A DNA stretch of 64,000 bases from Paracentrotus lividus. Its lineage: Eukaryota > Echinodermata > Echinoidea > Camarodonta > Echinidae. The translations under genes and the position numbers were made by a program. The notes beneath the pieces were generated by a model. That model saw only the letters and a list, made by a program, of their open reading frames with translations. It had not been told where the DNA came from and ran no database searches. The first letter of the stretch is position 1. Every line of letters begins with the position of its first letter. The stretch is taken from the NCBI GenBank assembly GCA_940671915.1, contig CALNVZ010003435.1, positions 5,076,413 to 5,140,412 on the forward strand, in the 5' to 3' direction. Of the stretch, positions 48,039 through 59,286 are shown piece after piece.

Positions 48039-48222
48039 CAGTGGCAGATCGGGGGGGGGGGGGGGGGGCAAGTGGCGTGTCCTTACCCCGCTCTTTTTCG
48101 AAATCACTAATTGATTCTTCATGTTAAAATCGGAAAAATTTCGGCCTCTCCAACCCCACAGTATCAATTTTCGGGCTACACCTCTCTCCCTGCCCTATTT
48201 TCAAATGCTGGATCCGCCGCTG
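48039..48222. repeat. Family N repeat, copy 3
   Basis: Opens CCAGTGGCAGATCGGGG with an 18-base G-run and closes GCTGGATCCGCCGCTG. It shares AAAATCGGAAAA(A/T)TT with copy 4 at 62286. Confidence 0.55.
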
Positions 48223-49598
48223 TTTATTGTCAAACTCAACATGCGTTGCTCAATACAACTCTGCACATTATTAACATTTAGAAATGCTAACATCGAAGAA
48301 TTTCCCTATTTAGAGAATACTTTTCCGAGAATATGTTTGCATTTAAGTCTTCGACTTTCCTTGAATTCTGGCGATAGTTATACGTGGAAGTGGAATTATT
48401 TATGATGCTTTTTCTGGCATCTCACGTTATTTGTGGCCTCTCTTCCGAGAAACACTAAACCATAATTTATACATTTATATCAATATTTGCTTAATTTATC
48501 GATACATTTTGTCGCAACGTGTCAGGTTTATAAAATCATTGTCAGTTATTAATTCTATGTGTGTTATTCCAAGAATAGATAAATTTATGGTGATTTGTAG
48601 GCTAGAATTATAATATTTTCTGCTTAACATTATCTCAATGATGCCAGCCTGGCACTTACTTAAAATTATGATTAAATCACCCTATTCATGTGGGTGTTAT
48701 TCCGAGAATAAAAACGTAGGCCTATAAATCTGATGATTTATACGGTCTCTGCTTAATTCGTCCATTTATTCGGTTATACGGTACATAATAAATACACCCA
48801 CCATAAATGATCAATTCTAATGTGAGTCGTCCTGCATATTTATGTGTTTTAGTTGCAAATTTAGAATTTAGATGGAAGAACTTTTCAACCAAAAAGTAAT
48901 AATGTACAATGTACATAGTGAATACTGATTTTTCATTCAGTCTCACATCCTGCTAAAATATACAACACCACATGGCAACCACTATTTTATTCACGACTCT
49001 CACCTTTTCTGACATTTTTTCTCGATCTTTCCCTGCTTGCGGGCCTCCCCATTTACAGGAGCATGACTTGCATGCATGCACCGCAGCAGGCATGTCATAC
49101 ATTATTCTCATTGCGGATTGATATCACCCAAGCATCGTATAATAATACCTACAGCCTCACAAATACACCACGTGAGGCGGCCATCTTGTGTATACCCAAG
49201 CCGTTGAAGAGGTGTCGTTTGGTATATCTAATTCTGGTTGAAAAGCAAATAAGCTAACATGATAGGAATAATATGAAACATAAACGCGACTGCCTTTAGT
49301 TGCAAAAATATATTAGCATACTGTGACTCTCATGACATATTATGCAGGCGATAGAAGATACTAGAATAAGAAGTGTTCGTTTATAGTTATCGCGCAACAT
49401 TTTTTGTTTGTGTCATAATGGATGCACATTGAGACCTAATGGGTATCGCACACACACGAAAAAAAATGCCATTACCCCAGTTTTTTTACATCAATGAATA
49501 TTATGATATTTTCTTGTCTCTGATAAAGCATTTCCATAATTATACAGCATAGTTTAAATTTGGAAACATTTTTTAAACGAGTTAACTATACTGTAGCT
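48223..49598. other. Long unannotated stretch
   Basis: AT-rich with short frames only. GTGTTATTCCAAGAATA and GTGTTATTCCGAGAATA near 48559 and 48692 are a short repeated phrase. Confidence 0.4.
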
Positions 49599-49671
49599 GA
49601 TAAGTTTGCTCAGTAGATAGAGCGTCCGCCTCATAATCGGGAGGTCTTGGATTCGAACCCGGCCTCGTCAT
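49599..49671 (+). pseudogene. tRNA-like head (nominal CAT anticodon)
   Basis: The D-arm GCTCAGTAGATAGAGC, an anticodon loop CTCATAA in a mostly paired stem, and the B-box GATTCGAACCC lie at tRNA spacing. The T-stem and acceptor stem are degenerate, so it is judged a SINE promoter rather than a working tRNA. Confidence 0.65.
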
Positions 49672-49741
49672 ACCTTTAAAGTTGGGAGTTGCTGCTACCC
49701 TGTTTGGCGTTCAAAAGGAAATGATAGAGTAACGTCGATCT
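49599..49741 (+). mobile_element. SINE 5' part, split by a mariner-like MITE
   Basis: A tRNA-like head is followed by TTGGGAGTTGCTGCTACCCT and a stretch to ACGTCGATCTA. The SINE seems to resume after the MITE at 50183 with TAGCGCTTTGGGCAAAAAG, a typical SINE body phrase. Confidence 0.6.
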
Positions 49742-49742
49742 A

Positions 49743-50182
49743 CAGTCTGTGTCCAAAAAAAATGGTACAGTCGGAAAAAAAATATTTAGGTGTGAAATAT
49801 TTTCAAATAATGTGTGTATGTGGTACCAAAATAAAGCCAAAAGATTTTCCTTGCTGCTGGGCTTTGTTCTGTATAATTTGCTTTCGTAAAACAAAAGTTA
49901 TGCTAAATTTTGTGCGACGAGGAACAAATCGAAATTGAGCACTTCATGGCCATTATGCGAAACCTATACAGGCATGGGACGGCGTGCGAAAAATGGATTT
50001 TTCTCGATTGTAGAAAACTAGTCATATTTCAAAAATTACAACACCAAATGTGATGAAAAAAATTGCAAGTGAAAGTCTGATCTTCCTGCTTTATGAAAAT
50101 ACCAAACAATAGCAGGCTGGGATTAATCTTCATACTATAAAAAAATGTTTTCCACTTGTACCATTTTATTTGACACAGACTG
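49743..50182. mobile_element. mariner-like MITE with TA duplication
   Basis: CAGTCTGTGTCCAAAAAAAA at the left and TTATTTGACACAGACTG at the right are inverted and each flanked by TA. TGGTACA and TGTACCA follow inside. It is 440 bp and non-coding. TA flanks and these ends fit the Tc1/mariner superfamily. Confidence 0.75.
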
Positions 50183-50240
50183 TATAGCGCTTTGGGCAAA
50201 AAGAATTTCCGTTTCGGACAATAGAACTTGGAGTATTGTA
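50183..50240 (+). mobile_element. SINE 3' part after the MITE
   Basis: Continues with TAGCGCTTTGGGCAAAAAGA. The boundary of the SINE tail is not defined. Confidence 0.4.
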
Positions 50241-51369
50241 TATACTCTTAGCCAACATGGTCAATAATAATATTCTAGAATTAAATCTCAGAGGGATTAA
50301 CTTTAAAAAAAAATATATATATAGTCGTGTGTGTTATACGAAGCTGCGTGGTGTCATAGCCTGGGGTAACGGGTCATTCTTGTCTTTCAAAAAGCACAAT
50401 AATCATTGAGTTTACTTGCAGAGTAAAACAAACGGAATAGACTCGGCAAGATAAAGAGGGTATGAGTAGCACTTAGTTTAATTAAGCCATGATCCATTTG
50501 AGAATAATGCAATGGCGACCCGATCGCCACTAAAGCAGAGATTACAAAGGCTATTTTGTGAAGTATACATAATATACCTCACGGGTTCTTGGCTCGTGAA
50601 TTCTAACAAAACAGGTTTACGAGGGATTTTTTCTTTTTTACCCCATTGTTTATCAGAGACGTTTAAAATAAATGTTTAAAACAGACGTGACAAAATCTTA
50701 CACAATATTCATTTATTTTGCATAATGCAAATGATTTGCAGGCGTATAGGCTAATATTGTTGAAAAATTATGGCTCACTTTGTTGATATCTATTTGAATA
50801 ATATTCATAGCAAAATATCATTAATTTAGAGCTTATGTAAATTTGTGTTACTAAGGTGAATGTTTCTAACGTTAAAATTTGTGCTCCCTAATATTATCAT
50901 GACTATAAATAATTACATGTACAGGTAGAAAGGAAAGATAATTACCGCCGTGGCGTATTTCTTGTTAACTGATCGATAAAGCTTTAGTAGTAATCATGCA
51001 TCGCAAGGATTAACAGACATGAGTCGGCCAAACTCTCCAAAAATAGAACAAATGATAAGAAAAAGATAAACCAGTTTGTATTATTACGTTCCACTTTATC
51101 ATGTTCATAAATCAGAAACAAATCCAGATAAAATCTTTCAATAAGAAACGGATTATTTAGGCGAGACACACGATAAGCTTCCAGTCATCTGATTCATAAA
51201 AGGAACATAAATATCAAATACAAAAAATTAATCCTCTTTGAAGGATGATTTATTTCTTTCATCCAACGAAGAATACAATCATATCAAATTCAAAGCAATC
51301 AGTTTTGTTCTTATGAGAAAAAGATAGATTGAAATTCAGGTACTATAGACTAGGACAAAACGCAAAATG

Positions 51370-51406
<37 letters not shown>

Positions 51407-52454
51407 TAGGGAGTTTAAAAAGCAAATAATTTCCAATAAAATTTATGCGAGAGGGGCATATCGTATATAGATAGGCCTATATTGAATGTAGTTACCATGG
51501 AAATACATACATTACTGTAACGGGACTGGCGAAATAGCTCATTTTATTTTTAATGCAGCATGCCCCGCATGGGTAATAATAATTGAGCTTAGCCATAATA
51601 GCAATTCATACTTCACTTCAGAAAAAAAAAAGCATTGCCTTAAATATGATATGTCACACAAACAAGTCATAACGTAGATAAGATATTAAATTTTAATCAT
51701 TTCAAACATAGATTTTTTTTTGGAGTAAGAAATAATATGTTGCGATAATTCCAAAAGCAAGCAAAGTATTAGCGCTGTAATTGCATTTGATAATACATAA
51801 CGTTATGTCCAAAGAAATTTATGATTATTACGGAAGGACAAATGAAACTATGAATATATTTAGTTTCTCACTAGATCTATATCTGTTGAGTTTAAAATAA
51901 TGCCTAAGAACCATGAGAACAGGGACTTTTTCTTTACTGTATGTCTAGCTTATACATTAAAGTATCCCTATTCCCATTATGCTTGAATAAAAGCTGACAT
52001 GTTGAGGCGTTCCCATGCGTCCACTAAGCCATCCCATGACGTACATCTGACAATGGTAATCTGCCACGGAATCTAGCGAGTGGGAACGCTGTTGCATGCC
52101 TGTAGGCGTACATGGCAAAATGCGTGGTTTTGATGTTGGGTTCGTGAAAAACGGAGGCACGAATTATTTTACGTCGGTGAAACAAAGATATGAGTTGACA
52201 TTGTAATGGTTGTCAGCTTACACATGTATCTCTGTTATCAAAACCTACAGCTGTATTTTCGTTATATCCAATGCTGGATTCCATTTTGTCGAATTAAAAC
52301 AGGCGTATAGCGTGTCGGGGTTAAAAGGTTTTCTAACTGCTATGTAAAGGCCCGTGTCTGTATACTGTTTATCAATTTCACGATAATTTTGAAATAGGAA
52401 TTATGTGCTATCTATGGATAGGGCATACCGTTACAGGGTTACATTGCTTTCTTA
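50241..52454. other. Long unannotated stretch with poly-A
   Basis: A 35-base poly-A run at about 51370-51404 may mark a retroposed sequence on the + strand, but nothing recognisable precedes it. An X-box-like GTTACCATGGAAAT lies at about 51491-51504. Confidence 0.4.
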
Positions 52455-53723
52455 CACACAAAAAATAAGAACTAGTTTCCATGAGTAAAACCCGTTTGCT
52501 ACTCTTGGAGGCGAGTGCTTTTATTCGTATATCACGTATTTTTACTTCAGAATCTGTGTTTCTGTTAAAAGTACACACCCGCTCTTTCAGAACATGTAAA
52601 GTTACTAAGGGATACTCAAGAAAAAAAAATTATAGAGTATATATACTCAATAAATTTTTTTCTTGAGTATCCCTTAGTAACTTTACATGTTCAATTACGT
52701 AAAACATGGCTTGGTGGATGATCGGGTGAAAACACTAACAATCGAGTAAAGTGAGAATTGCTGAGAAATTCTATATAGCCTGTAATTCACTAGATGAGTA
52801 AACTACGGACACGTCTTCGAACGTCTCAAGTCTCGTGAAGTCTTTGAGAGTAATTTTACTGGCTATGCGGTACTTTTACATGTTGCGCCGGTACGCCTAC
52901 TCGGATCACGAGTACAGACATCGAGACTGCACACGAGTATGTTCTACGCGTACGTACGTACATGTTATAGCGGAACCATAGCGTTACACTCTGTGAGCGG
53001 AACGGAGAACGGAGAGAGCCTGCATGCTCTATTGCTTTGGTGAGCCTATTCCTTTGTTTTTGTTTGTTTGCCTGTTTTTATAATGATATTTGGACTGTCC
53101 GATGATATACATCGTCTGATAACACTAACAACTAGATTAACATGCATGGATTTCCCATTACTTTGTCAGTCATGTACACAGTTTGAGTAATTTGATGCAT
53201 TGATCAATGCAATGTATTGGTTTGTGTGAATTGATTCACTGAAGTGAGTAATGCAGGTATTGGTTGAGAGAATTGATGCACTTGATGTGATATCATCGGA
53301 ACATTCCAAATATCATTATAAAAACAGGCAAACAAACAAACAAAAGGAATAGGACTCACCTTATGAGTAACGCTTTACATACTCAGAGAGTCAGTAGAGT
53401 AAAGGTTGCACAAACTCATCACACGCAAGTTGATAGTTTAAACCTACTCCTAACTCTCTGAGTATGTAAAGCGTTACTCACTAGATTAGTTTTGTGCAAT
53501 GTACTCAAAACAATTAGTTATTTACTCAATAAAATGAGTTAATTAAATAAACTCATTTTGGTGTGTCCACTATATTGTCAAATTTAAAAATACTCGATTA
53601 GGTGCGTTTTCAAAGTTAGCTTTATTGAGTGAAAGCACTCATGGTGTGTGTCACTATATTGTCAAAAATACTTGGATATTTGAGTGTGATCACTCATATA
53701 TGCAAGTTCTCATTTTTTGTGTG
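52455..53723. mobile_element. Inverted-repeat element C (CACACAAAAAAT ends, ACTCA words)
   Basis: CACACAAAAAATAAGAACT and its inverse (one mismatch) are flanked by TA on both sides. ACTC/GAGT words are dense near both ends. Three perfect or near-perfect inverted pairs are nested inside: 52590-52627 with 52655-52692, 53041-53094 with 53305-53358, and 53365-53391 with 53453-53479. It is 1269 bp with no transposase. Its overall design matches elements A and B. Confidence 0.8.
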
Positions 53724-54136
53724 TACTATTGTCGTGTTAAGACGCACGTTTAGAGGAGGAATAAGGAGTACCGTTTATCAATTTCCTATCGATTTTTAAC
53801 TCAATTACCTCGAGCTTTTGTATGAAACATTAAATTCTTGTTGCGTTGCAAGTATCAACCACAGTCTTTCTAATTCTCCAGCAATTTCGATTGATGTTCC
53901 CGTCAATCCTTTGCATTAAACGAAATACCAACCTCTGTCCTGGATTAAACCTAACCCTAAACAGAAATCTTAGTAGAACCCTATCAAAAACTCTAACCCC
54001 TCATTTTAGACGAAATAAAGCAATGATTGTTGCAGGGGCAAAACGTCGACACACCAAAATAGATTTACCAATATTACGCTCCTCACATACTGACGTGTCC
54101 CAAAATCTATAGTTAATCCCTTATTGACCTAAAATA
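53724..54136. other. Non-coding with CCTAA-type phrases
   Basis: Contains TTAAACCTAACCCTAAACAG and related phrases that lead into the 48-bp tandem repeat. No gene seen. Confidence 0.4.
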
Positions 54137-54330
54137 GACCTAATCTTAAATCTTATGGACCTAAAACAGACATAAACCTAAATAGACCTAATCTTAAATC
54201 TTATGGACCTAAAACAGACATAAACCTAAATAGACCTAATCTTAAATCTTATGGACCTAAAACAGCCATAAACCTAAATAGACCTAATCTTAAATCTTAT
54301 GGACTTAAAACAGACATAAACCTAACTAGA
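54137..54330 (+). repeat. 48-bp tandem repeat, four copies
   Basis: Units start at 54137, 54185, 54233 and 54281 with GACCTAATCTTAAATCTTAT followed by GGACCTAAAACAGACATAAA. They are nearly identical, with single-base differences in units 3 and 4. Confidence 0.95.
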
Positions 54331-54360
54331 ACCATGCATAATTCTCAATCCTTAACCTAT

Positions 54361-54597
54361 GGGGTGTAACACAAAGACTTACGATTGATTAAAAGTTACG
54401 ATTGATTTTTTCTTGGTAACCTCATTTGAAAACCAGGTACAGTCATGGATTATCATTTGGATATGATTAAGAGAAGGGTTAGGGCTAGGGTTAGGATTAA
54501 GATCATCAACATTGGAGCATCCTGTCCATGATGAGGCTACCGAGAAAAAAAATCAATCGTAACTTTTAATCAATCGTAAGTCTTTGTGTTACACCCC
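54361..54597. mobile_element. MITE K with ~65-bp inverted arms
   Basis: Begins GGGGTGTAACACAAAGACTT and ends with its inverse. Similarity extends through TACGATTGATTAAAAGTTAC and the GGTAACCTCA/TGAGGCTACC region. The 237-bp element has no coding content. Its flanks are CCTAT and CCTAAT. It lies in CCTAA-rich DNA right after the tandem repeat. Confidence 0.8.
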
Positions 54598-55029
54598 CCT
54601 AATCCTATATCTTAGACGAAATAAAGCAATTATTGCCGGAGCAAATGTCAGTATACCCTAAATTTCCCCCCATCTTCCTCTCCCCACATATTCACGTGAC
54701 CGAGAAACAGTACTTCACTTTCACAATTGATTACTCTTTTCAAGTCTTATACCCTTGTTCTTACTCACTAATGCGAGTTGACCTATAACAATTGCACCTG
54801 TCACACATTGACATACCAACCCAGACCCGATCAACACTCTACATATTATATAGTTTGGGCTATTCGGAACAATGCCATTTGTAGTCATGCGTTCATTGTC
54901 GGTTCAGGTTTGAACTCGTTGGTCTGACTGGTACTTGAACGAGTTACCAAGCTTTCGGACTTTGATTGAGCGACTTATCTTTGAAGACTGTTAATGTGAT
55001 GTCAATTTTTTTTTAAAGACTTGCAGTGG
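54598..55029. other. Non-coding, nothing recognised
   Basis: No feature seen. Confidence 0.4.
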
Positions 55030-55490
55030 AAGGTATAAGATGGATATGTTTCAATTCGAAAAAAAAAGATATATTGTTGCTATATGGTTATTAAGTGGTA
55101 TATTCACATCTTTAGAAGATAGCAATATATCAATATAAAAATTATGATGTCAAAAGATAATTTGAGACATAAAGTGAAAGGTGTATGATTGATAAGTTTC
55201 ATTTCGCAAAAGATCTATTTTTGCTATATGGTTATTATGTTTCTAATGGCTATATTCACATCTTGAGAAGATAGCAATACATGAATATATTGAGGTAAAA
55301 ATATTACATCAGACATGCAGTAGCATTTTCAAGATGTATAATATAATAATATATTATTATATTATTATGTTTCATTTTGAACAAGATATATTGTTGCCAT
55401 ATGGTTATTATGAATTTTTAACATTTTATGATATTAAGTGCTATATTTACATCTTGAGAAGATAGCAATACATCAATATAATGTATATAA
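55030..55490 (+). repeat. Degenerate tandem repeat, three units of about 130-160 bp
   Basis: Each unit contains GATATATTGTTGC(T/C)ATATGG-like sequence, TGCTATATT(C/T)ACATCTT and AGAAGATAGCAATA. AT-rich with TATTA runs between units 2 and 3. Confidence 0.75.
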
Positions 55491-57482
55491 ATTTCCCACC
55501 CTCTGTTCAATATCATTCTTCAGCGTATAACTCTTGAAGTATTATGTTCGATTCATTGTTCAGTGATGCAAGATTGGATAGGGATGCGTGTTCAATATTT
55601 TGACGACCCCCCCCCCCCACCAAAACAATACAAACACGTAACGGGGCGAAGTATAAAAAGATTTTTTTTTTTTTTTTAAATCGATGACAGAAACCTTAAT
55701 ATCAAATAAGAAGCAGAACGAAATCACAATTGTATTACCGAAGAGTGTTAAGAGATTAATGAGGTATAATCTTTAATCTCAGGCTTATAATATGCACATT
55801 ATAACTAAAAAGAAGTATGTCTTGAAAGTATAATCACAGTCACCATCCCTTGTCCATCATTTTGCTACAATGTCAATCAAAACACCATCGAGGAAACCCC
55901 TCGTTGCCCCCCTCATTGACGGACTCGTGTCACCCTTATTCACGTTCATTGGACCTGCAATAACGCGACATCATGGTCATTGATGTCGAGTGTTAGAGGG
56001 CTGAACTCCCAATCGATTACAAACTTCCTTGGATTTCACCTGTCGTCATGTTAAACAGAGGAATGGTTTATACTCTGACATAGTGACATTCATCTCGATT
56101 TGAACGTAAAGGTCAACTACAATTTTGATGAATCGATGTCCACTTGGTTGGTTCCTATTACCTCGGACATAAGGTAGGCTTTATTGATGGGGACAGAGGG
56201 GTGCGATGCCTCCCTCGTACCCCCCCCCCCAAAAAAAAAAAAATAAATAAAATAAATAAAAAATAAAAAATGAAATTAATTTTCTGTTTGTTAGGTTCGA
56301 TTTGCATTTTGTTTTATCTATATTAATAGAATCTTCATTAAATCTTAAGAGTTGATTAAAAGGGGAAAAATGATCTTGATTAAAAAAAAATGTGTTTTTT
56401 ACTCTCACCATATTTAAAAAACGGTCGCGCCAATACATCCTTTAGAAGATTAATATGCAGAAAGGGTTGGAAATGTCCTGGGCTGATAGAAACAGGATGG
56501 CGTTTGGGTGGAATAATTGACCAAAGATGGGGAAACGGGGGAGGGGCGAAATGTTTTTTTAAAAAATTGTACGAAGGGGACGTAGCTCCTTTGCCCTTGT
56601 AGTTCCAAAAGCACCCCTTGGTACTTGACGTCAGGAAAGAGATTGACTCTGATTCTAATCCAAACATGGTGGCTTATCTGATCGGGGCTCATTGGGTAGG
56701 TATGCTGTTAGTAATTTTAAGGCTATAATATATAAAACACAAGAAATACTTGACTTTTAGGTAGAAAAAAGAAGGTTCGAATATAAACATACATTTATTA
56801 AATTGACTTTAAGTGAATAGACCTTTAAATTTTGATATACATGTAGCTCCATCGCTTCCATCGCCTTGGTAAAAGAATTAGTCTAACTGGTATTCTTGTG
56901 TGTCTTTTTATTACACAATGTAATGTTCGCATACACACTATTATGCATGCCCTCCAAGGCAATAACTATTCAGACATACAAGATAGTTCAAAAACAGACA
57001 TAAATGAAGCAAAATTGGTACACCCTTGAAATTTCACTCACTGCAGTGCATTATCGAGGTATTAAAACAATGATACATTATAAAACATCAGTCATTACGG
57101 AGCGGGGGCTGAATTTTAGCGCTAAACATGCTAAAAGGCATGCAATTTAAGAGAAAGGTCGCGAGGATAACGGGTCGACACAGTGCATATTATGAAGTGA
57201 TACACATCCTAAAGGGAAAACTCTGTTGTATGGTGTTATGGATAAAACGCTATTCCCCCCTTTTTTTGTCTCCCCGAGCTCTGCCGCATACTTTTTATAG
57301 GGTAACTTTATTGTGCAAAGAAGCAGGAGATCACGAAAGAGAGGACGGTGTGGGCGCTATTCTATTAAAGATTCAAATTTCCTATATTAATTCACCTTTT
57401 ACATAATTATTAACTGTTACTTGAACTTGTAATGAACCGTTCAGTTACAGCCATGCCCACACTGATGCAAAACTGGAAATAG
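55491..57482. other. Long unannotated stretch
   Basis: C-runs at about 55606-55618 and 56220-56231 and a T15 run near 55663. Frames at 56181-56692 are overlapping and unsupported, and 57128-57406 (92 codons) has no family signature. Confidence 0.4.
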
Positions 57483-58629
57483 CATATCAATTCTAGTTGT
57501 AAACTTTTAAGAGATAGAGGGCGCTACCATTCTACTCAAAGCGAACGCGCCCATTGACTTTTTTGTTTTTGGACAGTTTTTCACTTTATTTTCTTTATTG
57601 TGGCGAGCAACTACCTTTTCAAAGAAATGTTCAACTTGAATAAATACCCTAAGAGTCTGAATTTTTCAAAAATAGGAATAACTTATGCCTTCCTGTCAGT
57701 TGTAGTCGACAGCAGTTCTTGCATTGTCATGGACAAATATGACAATGCAAGGACTGCTGTCGACTACAACTGACAGGAAGGCATGGAGGAAAAATGTGCT
57801 TCTTCGGCTCTCAAATCCCCCCAACGACTCCGGAAGAGTCAAGGGATTGAGTGAGTGAGTGAGTGAAAGAAAAAAAAAGTTCTGTCACTTGTGTCAATTC
57901 GAAAGCCTAGTCAGATCAAATCCCTGTACAATATGGTATATTTTGCTCTCAAAATAGCTCATGCGCTGCATAGTTTTGATCCTCTATGCCGCATTATACT
58001 GTTATAGCTTATTGTTCACAGGGCAATTAAAAGCTTGAATTCTCAGCTTTCCGGAGATGGTACATTCATTTTAATTGATTTTAAAAAAGTCCTGTCACTT
58101 TGAACATAATCATAAGAGGTTCTTTCCTCGACTAGTCAATATTGACGCTTATCACATGCACATCGCATAGAAACATGTGAACGGCGTCTTCACAAGACTT
58201 GTGACAAGTTCACAATCTACTAATATGTCATTGTTTTGAGCATCAAGTTATATATGAATTGCATATTCTGATTACAACTTCAGCACAATAATAGCTTGCC
58301 CAAATGTGTATTTCCTCCATCTGGTCTGGAGAATCTATTAACTAACAACATGATAAAAGTTCATCAATTTCTTTCATCTCCACGAGTAGATTGCTCAACC
58401 AAACGGACAATACCATTACACTGCAGGGAAGTGTTCTTACACGAGTTTTTGTGAGCTAATTTATTATTGCAGCCAGCTGTATAGATTTCTGCGCTTCTCA
58501 GCCGTATTTCCAACGTCACGTTGTTGCGTCTGGCCTCTTAGGTAATGGACGCGCCTTGTTTAATTACGATTTAATGCCGCACATTGGTATACGTTAACTT
58601 TACATTTTACATAGAGTAGAATTGATATG
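57483..58629. mobile_element. TIR element J, copy 2 (with insertion)
   Basis: Same 13-bp TIR ends as copy 1 and near-identical sequence throughout. It is about 200 bp longer, mainly because of an insertion at 57687-57865. A smaller difference near 58428-58442 (GTGTTCTTACACGA present only here) also occurs. Confidence 0.85.
57687..57865 (+). mobile_element. 5'-truncated LINE end with foldback, inserted in element J
   Basis: The segment is absent from copy 1 of element J. It starts with an inverted 46-base arm (57685-57730) paired with 57739-57784, one mismatch, 8-base loop. The direct part encodes DRKAWRKNVLLRLSNPP then NDSGRVKGLSE and a stop, the look of a LINE ORF2 C-terminus. It ends in a GAGT tandem tail, a common LINE 3' terminus. 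Confidence 0.75.
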
Positions 58630-59053
58630 TTAGAGCCTTGAAAAAGTTGATTAAAAGAGTGAAATTCATTTTTTGTAAAATCGTCCTAACATCAAAGGAT
58701 TTGACATCAGTCATTTCCGTACAGTTTTAAATGAGGTTTGAATAACAAGATACAGGGATGATTTTGACCTCCCGTTCTTGTCTTATTTGCTAAGATCAGT
58801 AAGACATGTAGTTTCCTTCGCAAATGAATAACACTAAGAGAAAGAAAACATGTCCTTTTTTAACCTTATCTTTTTTCATGATATTGGCAACGATCAACAA
58901 GCCATGATAGTTTCCATCATAAATATGGATTATATAACATTACACATACAGAGAGAAAATACGACCTTTTTTAACCTTTCATTTTCAAAAACGACCTATT
59001 CGAAATGGATGTACGGTGCAGTATGGTATCGAATTAAATAATAAAACCCTTTA
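58630..59053. other. Non-coding, nothing recognised
   Basis: No feature seen. Confidence 0.4.
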
Positions 59054-59286
59054 TGCTGCAGTCACACAGACACTTACGTTGAGTTACGTCCGAATGCGTC
59101 CAAAAATTATTTTCTTTTCTGCGGCTCCCCACGGATGCCTTCCCGTCATAGTCAGCGGTGGAAATAGTGATAATTTCGTTCATCCAATAAAACAAAGAAA
59201 GACATAAGAAATGATAGAATAGAAGATGAAATAAGATTCAAACAACAAAAACGTAACTATACGTAAGTGTCTGTGTGACTGCAGCA
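59054..59286. mobile_element. MITE L, TTA-flanked
   Basis: TGCTGCAGTCACACAGACAC at the left and GTGTCTGTGTGACTGCAGCA at the right are perfect inverses. Similarity continues through TTACGT. TTA lies on both sides (59051-59053 and 59287-59289). A 3-bp TTA/TWA duplication suggests PIF/Harbinger, though the TIR is not typical. Confidence 0.75.

Noticed and set aside
54137-54330. Possible CRISPR array
   Set aside because: The 48-bp units are directly contiguous with no variable spacers and the DNA is eukaryotic. It is a plain tandem repeat.
57685-57784. Possible microRNA precursor
   Set aside because: The hairpin is fully explained as a foldback at the edge of a truncated LINE insertion. No other support for a small-RNA gene.
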